The notes below the pieces were generated by a model, which saw only the letters and a program-made list of their open reading frames with translations, did not search any database and was not told the origin of the DNA. Position numbers and translations under genes: made by a program. From Cristatella mucedo (Eukaryota; Bryozoa; Phylactolaemata; Cristatellidae), in assembly GCA_009760855.2 (NCBI GenBank), contig WPIO01000193.1:1-64000 (forward strand): DNA of 64,000 nucleotides, read 5' to 3'. Shown piece after piece: positions 41,216 to 53,084 of this stretch (within the stretch, counting starts at the first letter, position 1; every line of letters starts with the position of its first letter).

Positions 41216-42317
41216 AAGCACGAACAGCTTGCTCAAGGCCTTCGCCCTACCTTCTGGGACTCAGTTGCAACCGCTACAAAGGAGATGGCACTCGATCTCC
41301 AGCGATCGACGGCCACGCAGGAGGAGCCAGAAGCAGCAACGAGATGAGAATACGGTGGACGCAGCCCAATGTATTCGTATAGCGCCACGTCAGGGGCGGG
41401 GCTAGCATTTTGTGTGCGAGCGAGCTCGTTCTCGGCAAGGGATTTGGCTTCGTGTGCTGTAATTGTGCGATACCTGACACCGTGCAGGTGGCAGGAGATA
41501 TGGTTTCGTTCAGAGAAACAGCACTCAATTTCACTATCTCCATGTGAGCAGTAGAAGCGAAGCCTTTTCCATTTAGGAATTCAAGTCCTTTGACACGACG
41601 ATCAAAAGGTGTCTGCTGAAGGCGCCACACGCTTGAACCGACGTCGCTAGTCTTGCGTTCCTATTTTTTGGCCCTTCGTCTATGTAAGCCGCGGACCAGC
41701 ACAGACGCAGACCTAAGTACTGAGGTGCTCTTTTCCACCGTAACAGCTCTCTGTACATATGACCAGGTCCGCGTGCTTGTCTTCGTGAGTGTTTATTGAG
41801 GAGCGCGATTATATGACTGAACTGTACGCCCGGCGACATTGTGCGAGTCAAGTTCGAATACAGTTCGATAATACCCTCAATTAGTATCTTGTAGCTTAAT
41901 CTTGCGCCAGTGAACTTAAAACCCTGAATGTGAAGGTACGTAGAACTTGGCGCCTGAGACGCTCTCGGCAAGAAGACCTACTTATTTTGCACCGGCGCTC
42001 AGTATCGCCGTTAGGAGAGCTTGGCGCGCTTCAATAACGGTGAAGCACTCTGTAGCCGCTCATGCCACGCTGCCGCACGCCATGCCGCTGAGCTAGGGTT
42101 AGACGAGCGGCCGTTAGTTTAAAGCTCTTTATATTGTCGTTGTTGACGAGCTTCTGGAGTCAATGAAAATGGTTGAAAGTGTGATATGTGATGATGAAGA
42201 CGTTAACCTTAAAATGTCAATGCCGGTTTAGAAAGTAGAATTGTATTTCAGGGTTTGGAATGACATTATAAGCAGGTTATCAACATCGAGGGTCAACTGC
42301 TAAGCAAAAAATACTAG
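41216..42317. other. No gene seen; partly a repeat
   Basis: The stretch 41380-41720 resembles 43060-43360 (TTAATTTTACTTTC/CAATTTCACTATC, TTTAGGAATTTGAGTCC/TTTAGGAATTCAAGTCC, CACGACGATC), so both are diverged copies of one interspersed repeat. The ORFs on both strands have no known domain. Confidence 0.5.
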
Positions 42318-42480
42318 CGTATTTAACAGCTTTTTTGTATAGCGACAGAAGAGCCTTGACGGCTATCACTACCACTAGCAGCGGCGATAAAGGATCGCTT
42401 ACAGCAAGATTCGAACGGACAACCACGGGATCGAGGTCATTAAAAGTAACCACCTTACCTGATGCCCATCACGGCTCCAC
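42318..42480 (-). mobile_element. tRNA-derived SINE, diverged
   Basis: Minus strand GAGCCGTGATGGGCATCAGG, a B-box-like CGTTCGAATCTTGC, GCTGCTAGTGGTAGTGATAG and TCTGTCGCTATACAAAAAAG. Confidence 0.75.
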
Positions 42481-43609
42481 TCTTAAGTTCAAATTAAAGC
42501 TGATGACACATCTAACGATCTTAAGAAATGGTTTGAATCATTAGAGATTTTTTTTTAAATCCAAACGCAAGAAACTTCAAAACCTGCACCAAATGGCGAT
42601 TCATGACGCCTTGAACTGATAAATGTTGAACCCAAGGGTTTAGGGGAAAATATTCGCACTTAACCGTGATGCGTCCTTAAATGGGTGCGTACTTAAGCGG
42701 GAGGCTACTGTATTAAGGTGGGCGTTCTGCCTATATTCGGCGAGATTAAATAACAGTAAAACGAGGGGCTGGGCTCCCCGATACAAGCGTCGCCGCTCGT
42801 TGTGTGGGCTGAAGAGCTGGTGTGTGCGATGGCCACTATTACGGACTATAAGCGATTGGCAGTCGCACTACAATCAAATAGCGGGCACTTGTCTGAAGCA
42901 ACAGCAAGCACGAGCAGAATGAGACGGGCAGGGAAAGAAAATTCGAGAAAGAGAGGGTGATAAAGAGAAAATGACATGGACGGAGTGCCAAAATTGAGTT
43001 GGAGTAGGAACGTGTCAGAGAGGCTACGGATTCGGGTTTGCCCGGTTTAATTTAGGGTATGGTACTTGATACCGTGCGAAAGGCAGAAGGAGGGATTATT
43101 TCGTTAAGAGAAACAGCTCTTAATTTTACTTTCTTTCATGTGGGAGATAGAAGCGGAAGCCTCTTCTATTTAGGAATTTGAGTCCGGTGACACGACGATC
43201 GCGGGTTTCCGTTGAAGCCGCCTCACGCTCTCGAACTGATGTTTCTAGTCTTGCATTCCTTTTTTTGGTCCTTCATTTATGCAAGTCGCAGACCAGACTA
43301 GATGCAGACGACCTAAGTACTGAGATGCTGCCGTCCACCGTAAGAGCACCAGCGCTCCGTATCGCCATGTGTGAGACCGTGGCATGCTTCAGCAGTGGTG
43401 AAGCACTGCCTCTCAAGAGACCTGTCGTCTTTGGGAAATATTGAAAATCAAGAATTTTTGAAGGGTTTCAATATAATTTAATCCTGAAGTGTAGAGAGGC
43501 TAACTTCAACTTCTGGCAGCACGACCTTGAATGCAAAGGCTTCCCCAAATAAACTTCCTCTTTTTGTTACGATGTATCCTGGCTTGACCACATTTAAGCA
43601 TAAACTAAA
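42481..43609. other. No gene seen; repeat-derived in part
   Basis: A possible mariner/Tigger-type terminus at about 42655-42715 (GGGTGCGTACTTAAGCGGGA ending GCTACTGTATT). The stretch 43060-43360 is a diverged copy of 41380-41720. Confidence 0.4.
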
Positions 43610-43865
43610 GCCCAAACCTATTTATGACGTCATTTAGTGGGTCCATGTGAAACGTCCTTCGTGTGCTTATGCGTGCCTACATTATGCAGCAGCCACTAAC
43701 CCTATCTGCATGCTGACCCAGTGCATGTCAACTCTAACCACGTTACGCTTGCTGTGCATTGAGCATGCTATCGCTAAGCATTCAATAATGCTTCCTTTAC
43801 AGCAAATGGAAATTGCCTAGAAAAAATTGAGATCTGTGGTGGCACTTTAACAAATGTATTTTAAT
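43610..43865 (+). mobile_element. LINE 3' UTR fragment
   Basis: GGTCCATGTGAAACGTCC through CTGACCCAGTGCATGTCAAC, then TTACAGCAAATGGAAATTGC and a weak ATTATT tail. Matches the 3' UTR of the other LINEs (compare 17395-17625). Confidence 0.7.
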
Positions 43866-44974
43866 CAAATTATTATTTCTTATTAACCATTGGTTTGGTT
43901 AGCCGAGTGGAATGACCACTTCCAAGGCAATGTAGGTACATTGGAAAAGAAGTGTGACAACTGAACGCTGGGATAGGATGAGAACTTAAGGACGCGAAAA
44001 AGACGAAGAACAACGTCAAGGGTAAGAAGCCAATGGCGCGTAGGACAGGTAGTGCCTTAAATAAATCTGCTCTACACCGGACCTGCTGTAACTTCGCTAT
44101 ATGCGAAAAAGCATCGTCGAGTTGGCCAATTCTGCACCACACAGCATAACTGTAGTCCTGCTCACTTGAGTTTCACTAAGCCAGAAGATTTTACCTACCT
44201 CAGCCAGTTAAAGTTAAAGCCCCTGGTGCTAAAATGCCAAATGCCCTTTCCGCTTTAGCTTCTCTTTCGTTCTCATTAGCTTCTCTCCTCATTAACAAAT
44301 GCGATGCATCTTCGCTCAATAATGCATCGGGTTAATTGTTATGCATCGGTTAATCGCTAAACCCCAAGACGCGTCGCCTCGCTCGCTTAAGCTTAGTCCA
44401 GCCGACACCTTGTCCTGCCCAAATTACCCTTGCTCCGCCAAAAAAGACGTGGCTTCTCTCTTCGAACATTGCCCGAAAGGATTTAGAGTACGATTTAGAT
44501 ACGAATAATAGTGCCCGCACAGAACTGAATGGTTTTTAGGCACTTCATTAGTGCTGTAAATGGAGCGCGATCAAATGGCTAAAGTTTCAAGCATCCCGAA
44601 ACTTTCTTGCCTCGCTCGCCCGAAATGAACCGGATATGCTTAGCGTTCCCTGCTACTTTAGCTTTGATAGGCAAAAAAGTAGATGCCTCATACAATTACC
44701 TTTGCACGGTTCGCATAAACTGCACCCTGCTCGGACTGATTTCACCCGATTCTGATCGCTAACTTAGGCTGATTTATTTTTAACGTAGATTAATCGCGTA
44801 TATGTATATATGTACAAACATCTGCCGAGGGCCACTACATCTTAGAATACAATATGACCAAAAGAAGCACATTTCCTAATAGAAATTCAGCAATTACAAA
44901 TGTAAATTCATGAAACATAACTTACGAACACATAATTTTAATGCCTACTTTTTAGTACTGCTGTTAAGAGCGAA
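43866..44974. other. No gene seen
   Basis: ORF 43873-44142 on the minus strand has no clear domain; the rest is AT-rich non-coding sequence. Confidence 0.4.
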
Positions 44975-47900
44975 AGAAAGCTCCAGAGTCTGGGAGCCAT
45001 CTAGCGAGTGAACCGAAAGCTCCAGAGCCTGAAATCGAGCAAGCGAGCAAACCGAAAGCTCCAGAGCCTGGGAGCGAGCAAGCGAGAAAACCGGAAGCTC
45101 CCGGCTTTGAGAGAGAGCGAGCGAGTGAACCGGAAGCTCCAGTCTGAAGGCAGCGAGTGAGCAAACCGGAAGCTCAAGGCTCTGAAAGCCAGCGAGCGAT
45201 TGAACTAGAAGCTCCAGAGGCTGGAAGCCAGCGAGCGAGCGAACCGGAAGCTCCAGGCTCTGAGAGCCAGCGAGCGAGCAATTCGGAAGCTCGACACTCT
45301 GACAGCCAGCGAGCGAACAAACCAGAAGCTTCAAAGACTAGGAGCAAGCATGCGACCGAACCAGAACCAGACAGCTCCAAGGCTCTGGGAGCCAACAAGC
45401 AAGCGAACCGGAAGTTCCAGGCTCTGAGAGTAAGCGAGCAAGCAAACCGGAAGCTCCACACTCTGTGAGCCAGCGAGCGAACGCACCAGAAGCTCCAGAG
45501 TCTGGGAGCAAACGAGCAAGCGAACCGTAAGCTCCACGCCCTGAGAGCAGCGAGCGAGTGAACCTGAAGCTCCAGAGTCTGGGAGCCAGCAAGCCAGGGA
45601 ACCGGAAGCTCCCGGCTCTGAGAGCCAGCAAGCTACCAAACCGGAAGCTCAAAGTTCTGAGAGCAAGCGAGCAAGCGAAGCGGAAGTTCTAGAATCTGGG
45701 AGCCAGCGAGCGACCGAACAAGAAATTCCAGACTCTGAGAGCCAGCGAGCGAGCAAACCGGAAGCTCCAAAGTCTGGGAGCCAGCAAGCAACCGAACCGG
45801 AAGCTCCTGGCTCTGAGAGCCAGCGAGCGAGAAAAACGGAAGCTCTAGGCTCTGAGAGCCAGCGAGCGAGCGAACCGGATGCTTGAGACTCTGAGAGCCA
45901 GCGAGCGAGCAAACCGGAAACTCCAGAGCTGGGAGCCAGCGAGCGAGCGAACCGGAAGCTCTAGGCTCTAAGAGCCAGCGAGCGAGCGAACCGGAAGCTC
46001 TAGGCTCTGAGAGCCAGCGAGCTAGCGAAGCGGAAGCTCGAGACTCTGAGAGCCAGCGAGCAAGCGAACCGGAAGCTCCAGAGTCCGGGAGGCAGCGAGC
46101 GAGCAAACCGGAAGTTCCAGAGTCTGAGAGCCAGCGAGCAAGCGAAGCGGTTGCTCCTGTGTCAAGGAGCCAGCGAACGAGTGAACCGGAAGCTCCACAG
46201 CCTGAGAGCCAGCGCCCAAGCAAACCGGAAGCTCTATAGTCTGGGAGCCAGCGAGAGAGCGAACCGGAAGCTTCAGGCTCAAAGAGCCAGCCAGCAAGCG
46301 AAGCAGAAGCTCGAGACTCCGTGAGCAAGCGAGCGAGCGAACCGGAAGCTTCAGAGTCAGTGAGCCAGGAAACGAGCGTACCGGAAGCTCCAGGCTTTGA
46401 AAGCCATCGAGCGAGCGGACCGGAAGCTCTAGGCTCTCAGAGCCAGCAAGAGACCAAACCGGAAGCTCCACAGTCTGAGAGGCAGCGAGTGAGCAAACCA
46501 GTGGCTCCAGACTCTGCGAGCCAGCGAGCGAGCAAACCTGAAGTTCTTGAGTCTGAGAGCGAGCGAGTGAGCGAACCGAAACCTCCAGAGTCTAGGTGCC
46601 GGTGAGCGAGCGAACCGGAAGCCGCCGGCTCCAAGAGCCAGCGAGCTAGCCAAGCGGAAGCTCTAGGCTCAGCGAGCAAGCGAAGCGGAAGCTCGAGACT
46701 CTGAGAGCCAGCAAGCGAGCAAACCGGAAGCTCCAGAGTCTGGGAAGCAGCGAGCGAGCAAACCGGAGGCTCTTTAGTTTGGAAGCCTGCGAGCGAGCGA
46801 ACCGGAAGGTCAAGAGTTTAGGAGCCAGCGAGCGACCGAACCGGAAGTTTCGGACTCTGGTAGCCAGCGAGCCACTGAACAGGAAGATTGAGACTCTGAG
46901 AGCCAGCGAGCGAGCAAAGTTGAAGCTCCAAATTCTGAGATCCAGCGAGCAAGCGAAGCGGAAGTTCTAGAATCTGGGAGACAGTTTCCGAGAGCACCGG
47001 AAATTTTAGGATCTGAGAAACAGCGAGCGAGCAAACCGGACACTCCAGGGTTCCAGAGCCAGCGAGCGAGTGAACCGGAAGCTCCAAAGTCTGGGTGCCA
47101 GCAAGCGACCGAACCGGAAGCTCCTGGCTCTGACAGCCAGCGAGCTAGCGAAGCGGAAGCTCGAGACTCTGAGAGCAAGCGAGCGAGCTAACCGAAAACT
47201 CTAGAGTCTGGGAGCAATGTGGGAGCAATGGTGAGCCGTGATGGCACACTAGGTAAGGCGGTTGCTTTCACGACCTCGGTCTCGAGGTCGCGGGTTCGAT
47301 TCCTGTGGTGGGCGATTCTTAATCGCCACTGCAAGCGGTGGTGATGGCAGTAAAGGCTCTTCTGTCGCTATACAAAAAGAGGCTGTTTCATCAGCTAGGA
47401 TTGATTAATTTATTTTATTAAGCGAGCGAGCGAACCGGAAGCTCTAGGCTCTGAGAGCCAGCGAGCGACCAAACCGGAAGCTCCACAGTCTGAGAGGCAG
47501 CGAGTGAGCAAACCAGTGGCTCCAGACTCTGCGAGCCAGCGAGCGAGCAAATCTGAAGTTCCTGAGTCTCTGAGAGCGAGCGAGTGAGCGAACCGAAACC
47601 TCCAGAGTCTAGGTGCCGGTGAGCGAGCGAACCGGAAGCTTTAGACTTGAAGGGCCAGGGAGCAAGCGAACAGGAAGCTCTAGGCTCTGCGAGCCAGTGA
47701 GCTAGCGAAGCGGAAGCTCGAGACTCTGAGAGCCAGCGAGCAAGCGAAGTGGAAGCCCCAGAGTCTGGGGGAAGCAGCGAGCGAGCAAACCGGAAGCTCC
47801 AGAGTCCGGAAGCTCCAGACTCTGAGAGCCAGCAAGGGAGCAAACCCGAAGGTCTAGGCTCCAAAAGCCAGCGAGCGAGCGATCCGGAACTTCCAGAGTC

Positions 47901-48190
47901 TGAGTTCCAGCGAGCGAGCGAACCGGAAGCTCTAGAGTATGGGAGCAAGCGAGCGAACCGGAAGCTCCAGAGTCTAGTAGCCAGCGAATGAGCGAACTAG
48001 AAGCTCCATAGCCTGAGAGCCAGCGAGCGAGCAAACCGGAAGCTCTATAGTTTGGGAGCCTGCGAGCGAGCGAACCGGAAGCTCCAGGCTCAAAGAGCCA
48101 GCGAGCAAGCGAAGCGGAAGCTCGAGACTCTGAGAGCAAGCGAGCAAGCGAACCGGAAGCTCCAGAGTTTGAGAGCTAGCCAGCGAAGCG
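44975..48190. repeat. Minisatellite of 39-bp units, roughly 75-80 copies
   Basis: Consensus unit GAACCGGAAGCTCTAGGCTC followed by TGAGAGCCAGCGAGCGAGC. The period of 39 is divisible by three, so every frame reads a 13-residue repeat and long ORFs arise on both strands (for example 'SLARWLSEPGASG' and 'SLAGSQSLELPVR' on minus, 'SERASEPEAPESE' on plus). Units vary by substitution and a few by indel. The array is interrupted by a SINE at 47226-47412. No start, splice or promoter context points to a gene, so I call it a non-coding minisatellite. Confidence 0.93.
47226..47412 (+). mobile_element. tRNA-derived SINE, best copy in window
   Basis: GTGAGCCGTGATGGCACACT (A-box region), GGTCGCGGGTTCGATTCCTG (canonical B box near 47291-47303), CGCCACTGCAAGCGGTGGTG (short hairpin), GGCTCTTCTGTCGCTATACA, AAAAAGAGGCTGTTTCATCA and a TTAATTTATTTTATTA tail. 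It is inserted in the 39-bp minisatellite, so it is younger than the array. Confidence 0.92.
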
Positions 48191-48239
48191 GCTGTAAATT
48201 CACCCGACGTTTCCAAAGGTCCCAGGTGAATCCAAAGGT

Positions 48240-48830
<591 letters not shown>

Positions 48831-49139
48831 GTTCACGTCTAGTGCTCAGGAGCAACATACCCGACTATCACAAAAGCTGCATTAACGCACGCGAGCCTGT
48901 GTCACCTGTGTCGCTTGTGTACCATGCAGTCTTCGTCTCGCCCGCGACAAGTTTGTGGGGGCTTCGCCATCCGTCATTCGTCTTCGTCGCGACGCTGCCG
49001 TGCACTCGAGCCCCCGGAAACTAAACTCCGCACCTCCTTCAACAGCGACTACGTTCGCGTAGACATTTTAAAAGTTGCTTCGCTTCCGGCATAGTTTTAC
49101 ACCGATTCTTTTCACCGATTCTGTCACCGATGCATTTCA
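48831..49139. other. No gene seen
   Basis: Mixed-composition spacer between the CT tract and a LINE tail; no domain recognised in short ORFs. Confidence 0.4.
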
Positions 49140-49222
49140 CTTTGCAGCAAATGTAAAGCGCCTAGAGAGAGATTAAGTTCTCTTAGGGCTCTTTGTCAAG
49201 TGAATTATTATTATTATTATTC
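49140..49222 (+). mobile_element. LINE 3' UTR and (ATT)n tail
   Basis: TTTGCAGCAAATGTAAAGCG, CCTAGAGAGAGATTAAGTTC and GTGAATTATTATTATTATTA, as at 63430-63535. Confidence 0.85.
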
Positions 49223-50024
49223 TCTGGCTACCGGTAAAGGGAGCGTAACTTGTATTTTCCGGAAGCTCTACGTGACTCGGTAATTCTGTCGTCCAAATCA
49301 GCCTACGAACTGGGCTGCACGAGCGTCTGCAGCGAACGACTCGGCACCCGTTGCAGCGGCAGAGCACCAATCAGACGCTCGGCGCTTCGGCGGCTGCCAG
49401 CCAGCTGACCGGCGGTGGCGTGGCGATCGCCGCCGCCTCGGCACTGGGAGTGACGGGACTAAAAGTAAGAAACACTCTTGCGGTTCCAGAAGCTCAAGCA
49501 TCTCGCCTTGCGCTAGATCTGGGCGGCTTGAGTTGGCGTCGTAGATATCCTCCTTGTGGCCATCTTCGGACCACGAGAGATCCAATTATATTATATCTAT
49601 ATAATATTATATCTATATAATATAAATTTACCTAGTCTGCTAAAACCTAGAGGGAACCAAGCTGCCAGACTAGTGCTTAGCAAGGACCAGTCAGCTAGCT
49701 GATTGGTTGCTAGCCGTCTGGTATTCCGTGACGTTAGCTGGCAGCGTCTGCCAGGACGTAACGTCGACCGAACGCAGGCAGCAGCTCAGTGCCACGAGCA
49801 GCTGCAGCTGACTGCAGCTGCTCGTGGCACTGAGCTGCTGACTACAGTTGCTCGTGCTTGGAGCTCGTGCTACAAGTCGCTGCAGTGCGATAAATCACGG
49901 ATTATTTTATTAACTTGCTAAAAGGTAAGAGTACAGGTACGTGACAGGCAGTCATAAGAAGCTGAGTGCCATGCAGCGCTAGGTAGCTGCCTCCCAGAGC
50001 TGCAATGCTGCAGCTGCCTTCCCT
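49223..50024. other. Region downstream of TRIM copy B
   Basis: No gene seen; ORF 49298-49585 (minus) has no recognisable domain. TATATAAT repeats at 49585-49625 and the hairpin at 49779-49840 lie here. The final few hundred bases may be the TRIM copy B 3' UTR. Confidence 0.4.
49779..49840. repeat. Perfect 29-bp inverted repeat with 4-nt loop
   Basis: Arms 49779-49807 and 49812-49840 are exact reverse complements around CTGA; each arm carries CAGCAGCTCAGTGCCACGAG. It lies about 185 bp beyond the stop codon of TRIM copy B on the minus strand. Confidence 0.93.
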
Positions 50025-51061
50025 TCATCGTCTGCTCTCAGCTGCAACAGCTGCTGCAGGGTACACGGTCACAGTCTGTTCGTCCCTGCTCAGCACGGCT
50101 AGCACGGTCCTCTGTCCTCCGCCCAGCGACAGGCACCAAGGCTGCTGTAGTCCGTGGCTGCTGCATGAGAGCACCTGCTGCAGCACCCGCCCAGTCACAG
50201 CACAGAGCGCCCTCACACAGTCCCTGCTCCTGTCTCCCTCCTGCAGCCCTCGCACAGCCAGGTACACGATGCCGCCTGCTGCACAGACGCCCAGCGCTGC
50301 CTCCTCGCTGCTCAGCTCGTGTCTCCATTGTCTGTCCCCTCGGTGGCTGCAGCTGTCCACTACGTACAGCTCTCTGCCATCGTCCAGCTTCACCTTGCTG
50401 TAGCTCGCAGTGACCAGAGCAGCAGCAGTGAGAGCCACACTGTGTATCTTATACTCGTACTCGCTGCTGTGCAGCAGCTGCCCCGAGCTCAGCTGCAGCA
50501 GCTGCAGCAGCTGCAGCACTGGGCGCTGGGCGAGGCCGGTCCCGGTCACAGCGAGCAGGTCGCCGAGCACGGACAGCTTCCAGGGAGACCAGGGCAGCAG
50601 AGCGACACGTCGCTCCTCGAGCCACTGGTCCCCTCCAGCAGCAGCAGCAGCAGAGCTGCCTCTGAGCAGCTGGCCGACCCGTGAGCGCAGGCGTTCAGCA
50701 GCAGAGCTGCTGCGTCTGAGCAGCAGGACGAGCTGTGAGTTGAGCACGCCTACAGCTGCACGTCCGTCCTGCAGGGACTGCACTGCACTGACGAAGTCGT
50801 TCCCTCCGTCGCTCCGCCTCGCAGGTTTCCAGACGCTCAGCTTTCTGCCGCTCTGACTGAATTCCTTCAGGCCTTGCTTCCAGGCAGCCAGCAGCAGATG
50901 CCCCTCTGACGTCACAGACAGGTCCCAGCACTGGTCAGGTGTCTGGAAGCTGCTGGAGGCCGGGCCGAAGCTCAGCAGCGCTGGCTGCTGCTCTGCTACA
51001 ACAAAGAATGCCGGGTCTGTGAATGCAGGCAGCGACAGAGAGCTGTCTGTGCAGGGTGTGT
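50025..51061 (-). CDS. TRIM-like gene copy B, exon 2 (propeller-like half), complete
   Basis: Begins after CTGCAG (AG at 51063-51062) and runs in phase with exon 1 to a TGA at 50027-50025, giving 345 codons including the stop after the split codon. Blade-like repeats include 'DLSVTSEGHLLLAAWKQGL', 'LSVWKPAR', 'GGDQWLEERRVALLPWSPWK', 'DGRELYVVDSCSHRGD', 'GIVYLAVRGL' and 'GGQRTVLAVLSRDEQTVTVY'. With exon 1 the protein is about 710 residues, a usual size for TRIM-NHL-like proteins. Compared with copy A it has a longer CAG-encoded Leu/Gln stretch ('LQLLQLLQLSS') and several substitutions, but no stop in either copy. The propeller call is inferred from blade periodicity. Confidence 0.75.
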
Positions 51062-52406
51062 CTGCAGTCTAGCTAGAATGCACGAATATCTCCTATTCAT
51101 TAGAATATTTACTGTGCTGTACATCCAACATACATTTGCTATCGGCTTCAAGCACAAGCTACTCTGCCACACTCTGATAGGTTAGGGAACGATTGACCTT
51201 GAAGATGTTCAATGATGATGTGATGATGAGTACCATATATCAGTCACATTTCAGTTGCTGTTAAAATAAAAAAAGGTTGGCGGATATACGGCTCATCAAG
51301 TCGTTTGCATACCCGCCTATACATATTTGCTTATTTTATATTTGTTTATATAATAAAATGAAGTTTATATATTAAAATGGGTTTTCATTGCTTGCCTGTA
51401 CATTAGGCAGCATGCATGGCTGTACTTTCAGCTTGTCATACGTGGCCCCTCTCTTCCCTCCCTCACTTGCTCATGCCAAGCTAAATCTCAGCTGTCAAGG
51501 TATCGTGACGTCCAAGAATGGTCGAATAGTCTAATGATTCGAATGCTACTGACATGTCTAGCAGAACCGTGGGTGTGATGATCAAGCCGTAAATCCAACG
51601 AAGGAGAGCTCGAATACTAGCAGCAAGGAAACCCCAAACCCTATTTATAAAAAAAAAACATAGTGCAGACAGATCGTAATACTGCAGACAGTACTCGATC
51701 AAAAATGCCATTACACCATTTTCGAATTAACCAATAACTTATAATATCGAATTGAGAGTATTCATAGATTCAGCGATATTTTCCCGCTGAATGTACTTTC
51801 TATTTTTTGGATATTATGCTTCAGCTTTCGGCAAGGGGTATCCAGAAATGCAATGACAAATCACAAATTGTTGGCTCAAAACGTGCTGCTGCAGTGAGAC
51901 CACTGCTGCCAGCCAAGGTCATAACAAGGTACATCACAAGACCCATCTATGATGCACTGACCTATTAGTTATTGGCACTGGCAATCCTGCCATCCTCCTA
52001 TGTTAACTCTAGGCTCTCTACCAAGCCAAAGACATCTCTTAGCTACATCGTGGAAAGCACAAAAGTGCACGTCAAAGGATTCTCATCTTCCGTGCAATTC
52101 ATTATAATTGACAATACAGCTAAATAAAACTAGGCAGATTTCATTGAAGTGCAAATGCAGTAACTCCAGCAAAGGGTATCCTAGAAATGGCTGCATTGTC
52201 AATAATGGGAGGCAAAGCAACCATGCAATCCTGGCAGCATTACTCACAGCCGTGCAGGCTAGCAAACTAGTAGCTAGGAATCTGAAAGCTGTTGGGCTGG
52301 CAAGTTGCCTTCAGAAAATGTGAACTCACCTGCAACGTTACTACCACCAGCATCATCCTTATAGGAGCTAGCTTCAGCTAGGATTCGGTCAAGCCAATCT
52401 ATAACA
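51062..52406. other. TRIM copy B intron, non-repeat part
   Basis: Counterpart of 841-2184; the intron spans 51062-53084. No gene seen. Confidence 0.6.
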
Positions 52407-52997
52407 ATGATAATAATAATAATGCACTTGCTAAAGCGCCCTCAAAGAACTCGATCTCTTCCTAGGCGCTTTACAGTTGCTGCAAAGGCAAACGCGACTG
52501 GTTGGTGAGTAATATCATGCTTGATAAACAACATGAATAACATGGTTAGGGGTGACATGCACAGGGTCAGCATGCAAATGTGGTTAGTGGCAGCTTGCAC
52601 AGTGTCAGCACGCATAAGCACATCAAGGACTAATCACAAGTTCTTTTTAAATGTGGTCAAGTCAGGGGATGTTGTGACACAAGCCGGGAGTGAGTCCCAG
52701 ACTTTGGGAGCATATGAACTAAATGCCAGGTCTCCAAAGGATTTGAGGTTTGTACGAGGTATTGGTAAACTGTTGGATTCCGAAAAGCAGGTGGTACTAT
52801 GCTTGGCCTGGTGGGGGAGTAGATGTGAGAGATAGGCTGGAGTCAAAGAATGAAGTGACCTAAAAGTGAGCAACAAATCCTTGAAGTCAATCCGTTGCTT
52901 GACTGGTAGCCAGTGCAGGTCAGTGAGAAGTGGTGTGATGTGGCAACTGTGATGCTCACGAGAGACAAGCCTAGTCAACAAGGAAAATGGCCTCACA
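52407..52997 (-). mobile_element. L2/CR1-like LINE 3' fragment in TRIM copy B intron
   Basis: Counterpart of 2185-2775, with 'LLTDLHWLPVKQRIDFKDLL' and 'DLAFSSYAPKVWDSLPACVT'; the copy B version of that segment is closer to the family consensus than copy A's. Confidence 0.85.
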
Positions 52998-53084
52998 GAG
53001 TGCAAATGATAAACATCAGCAAGATTGGGTGCCAGCACTTCGAGCCAGGGCATGCATGAGCTGCAGAGCTTTGCAAGCAGCTAC

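Noticed and set aside
45633-46328. Long minus-strand ORF of 231 codons and similar ORFs nearby
   Set aside because: Product of a 39-bp tandem repeat whose period keeps frames open on both strands; no gene context.
47226-47310. Possible tRNA gene
   Set aside because: A and B boxes are present, but the body continues into a SINE and no cloverleaf with a proper anticodon arm is evident; the same sequence recurs several times.
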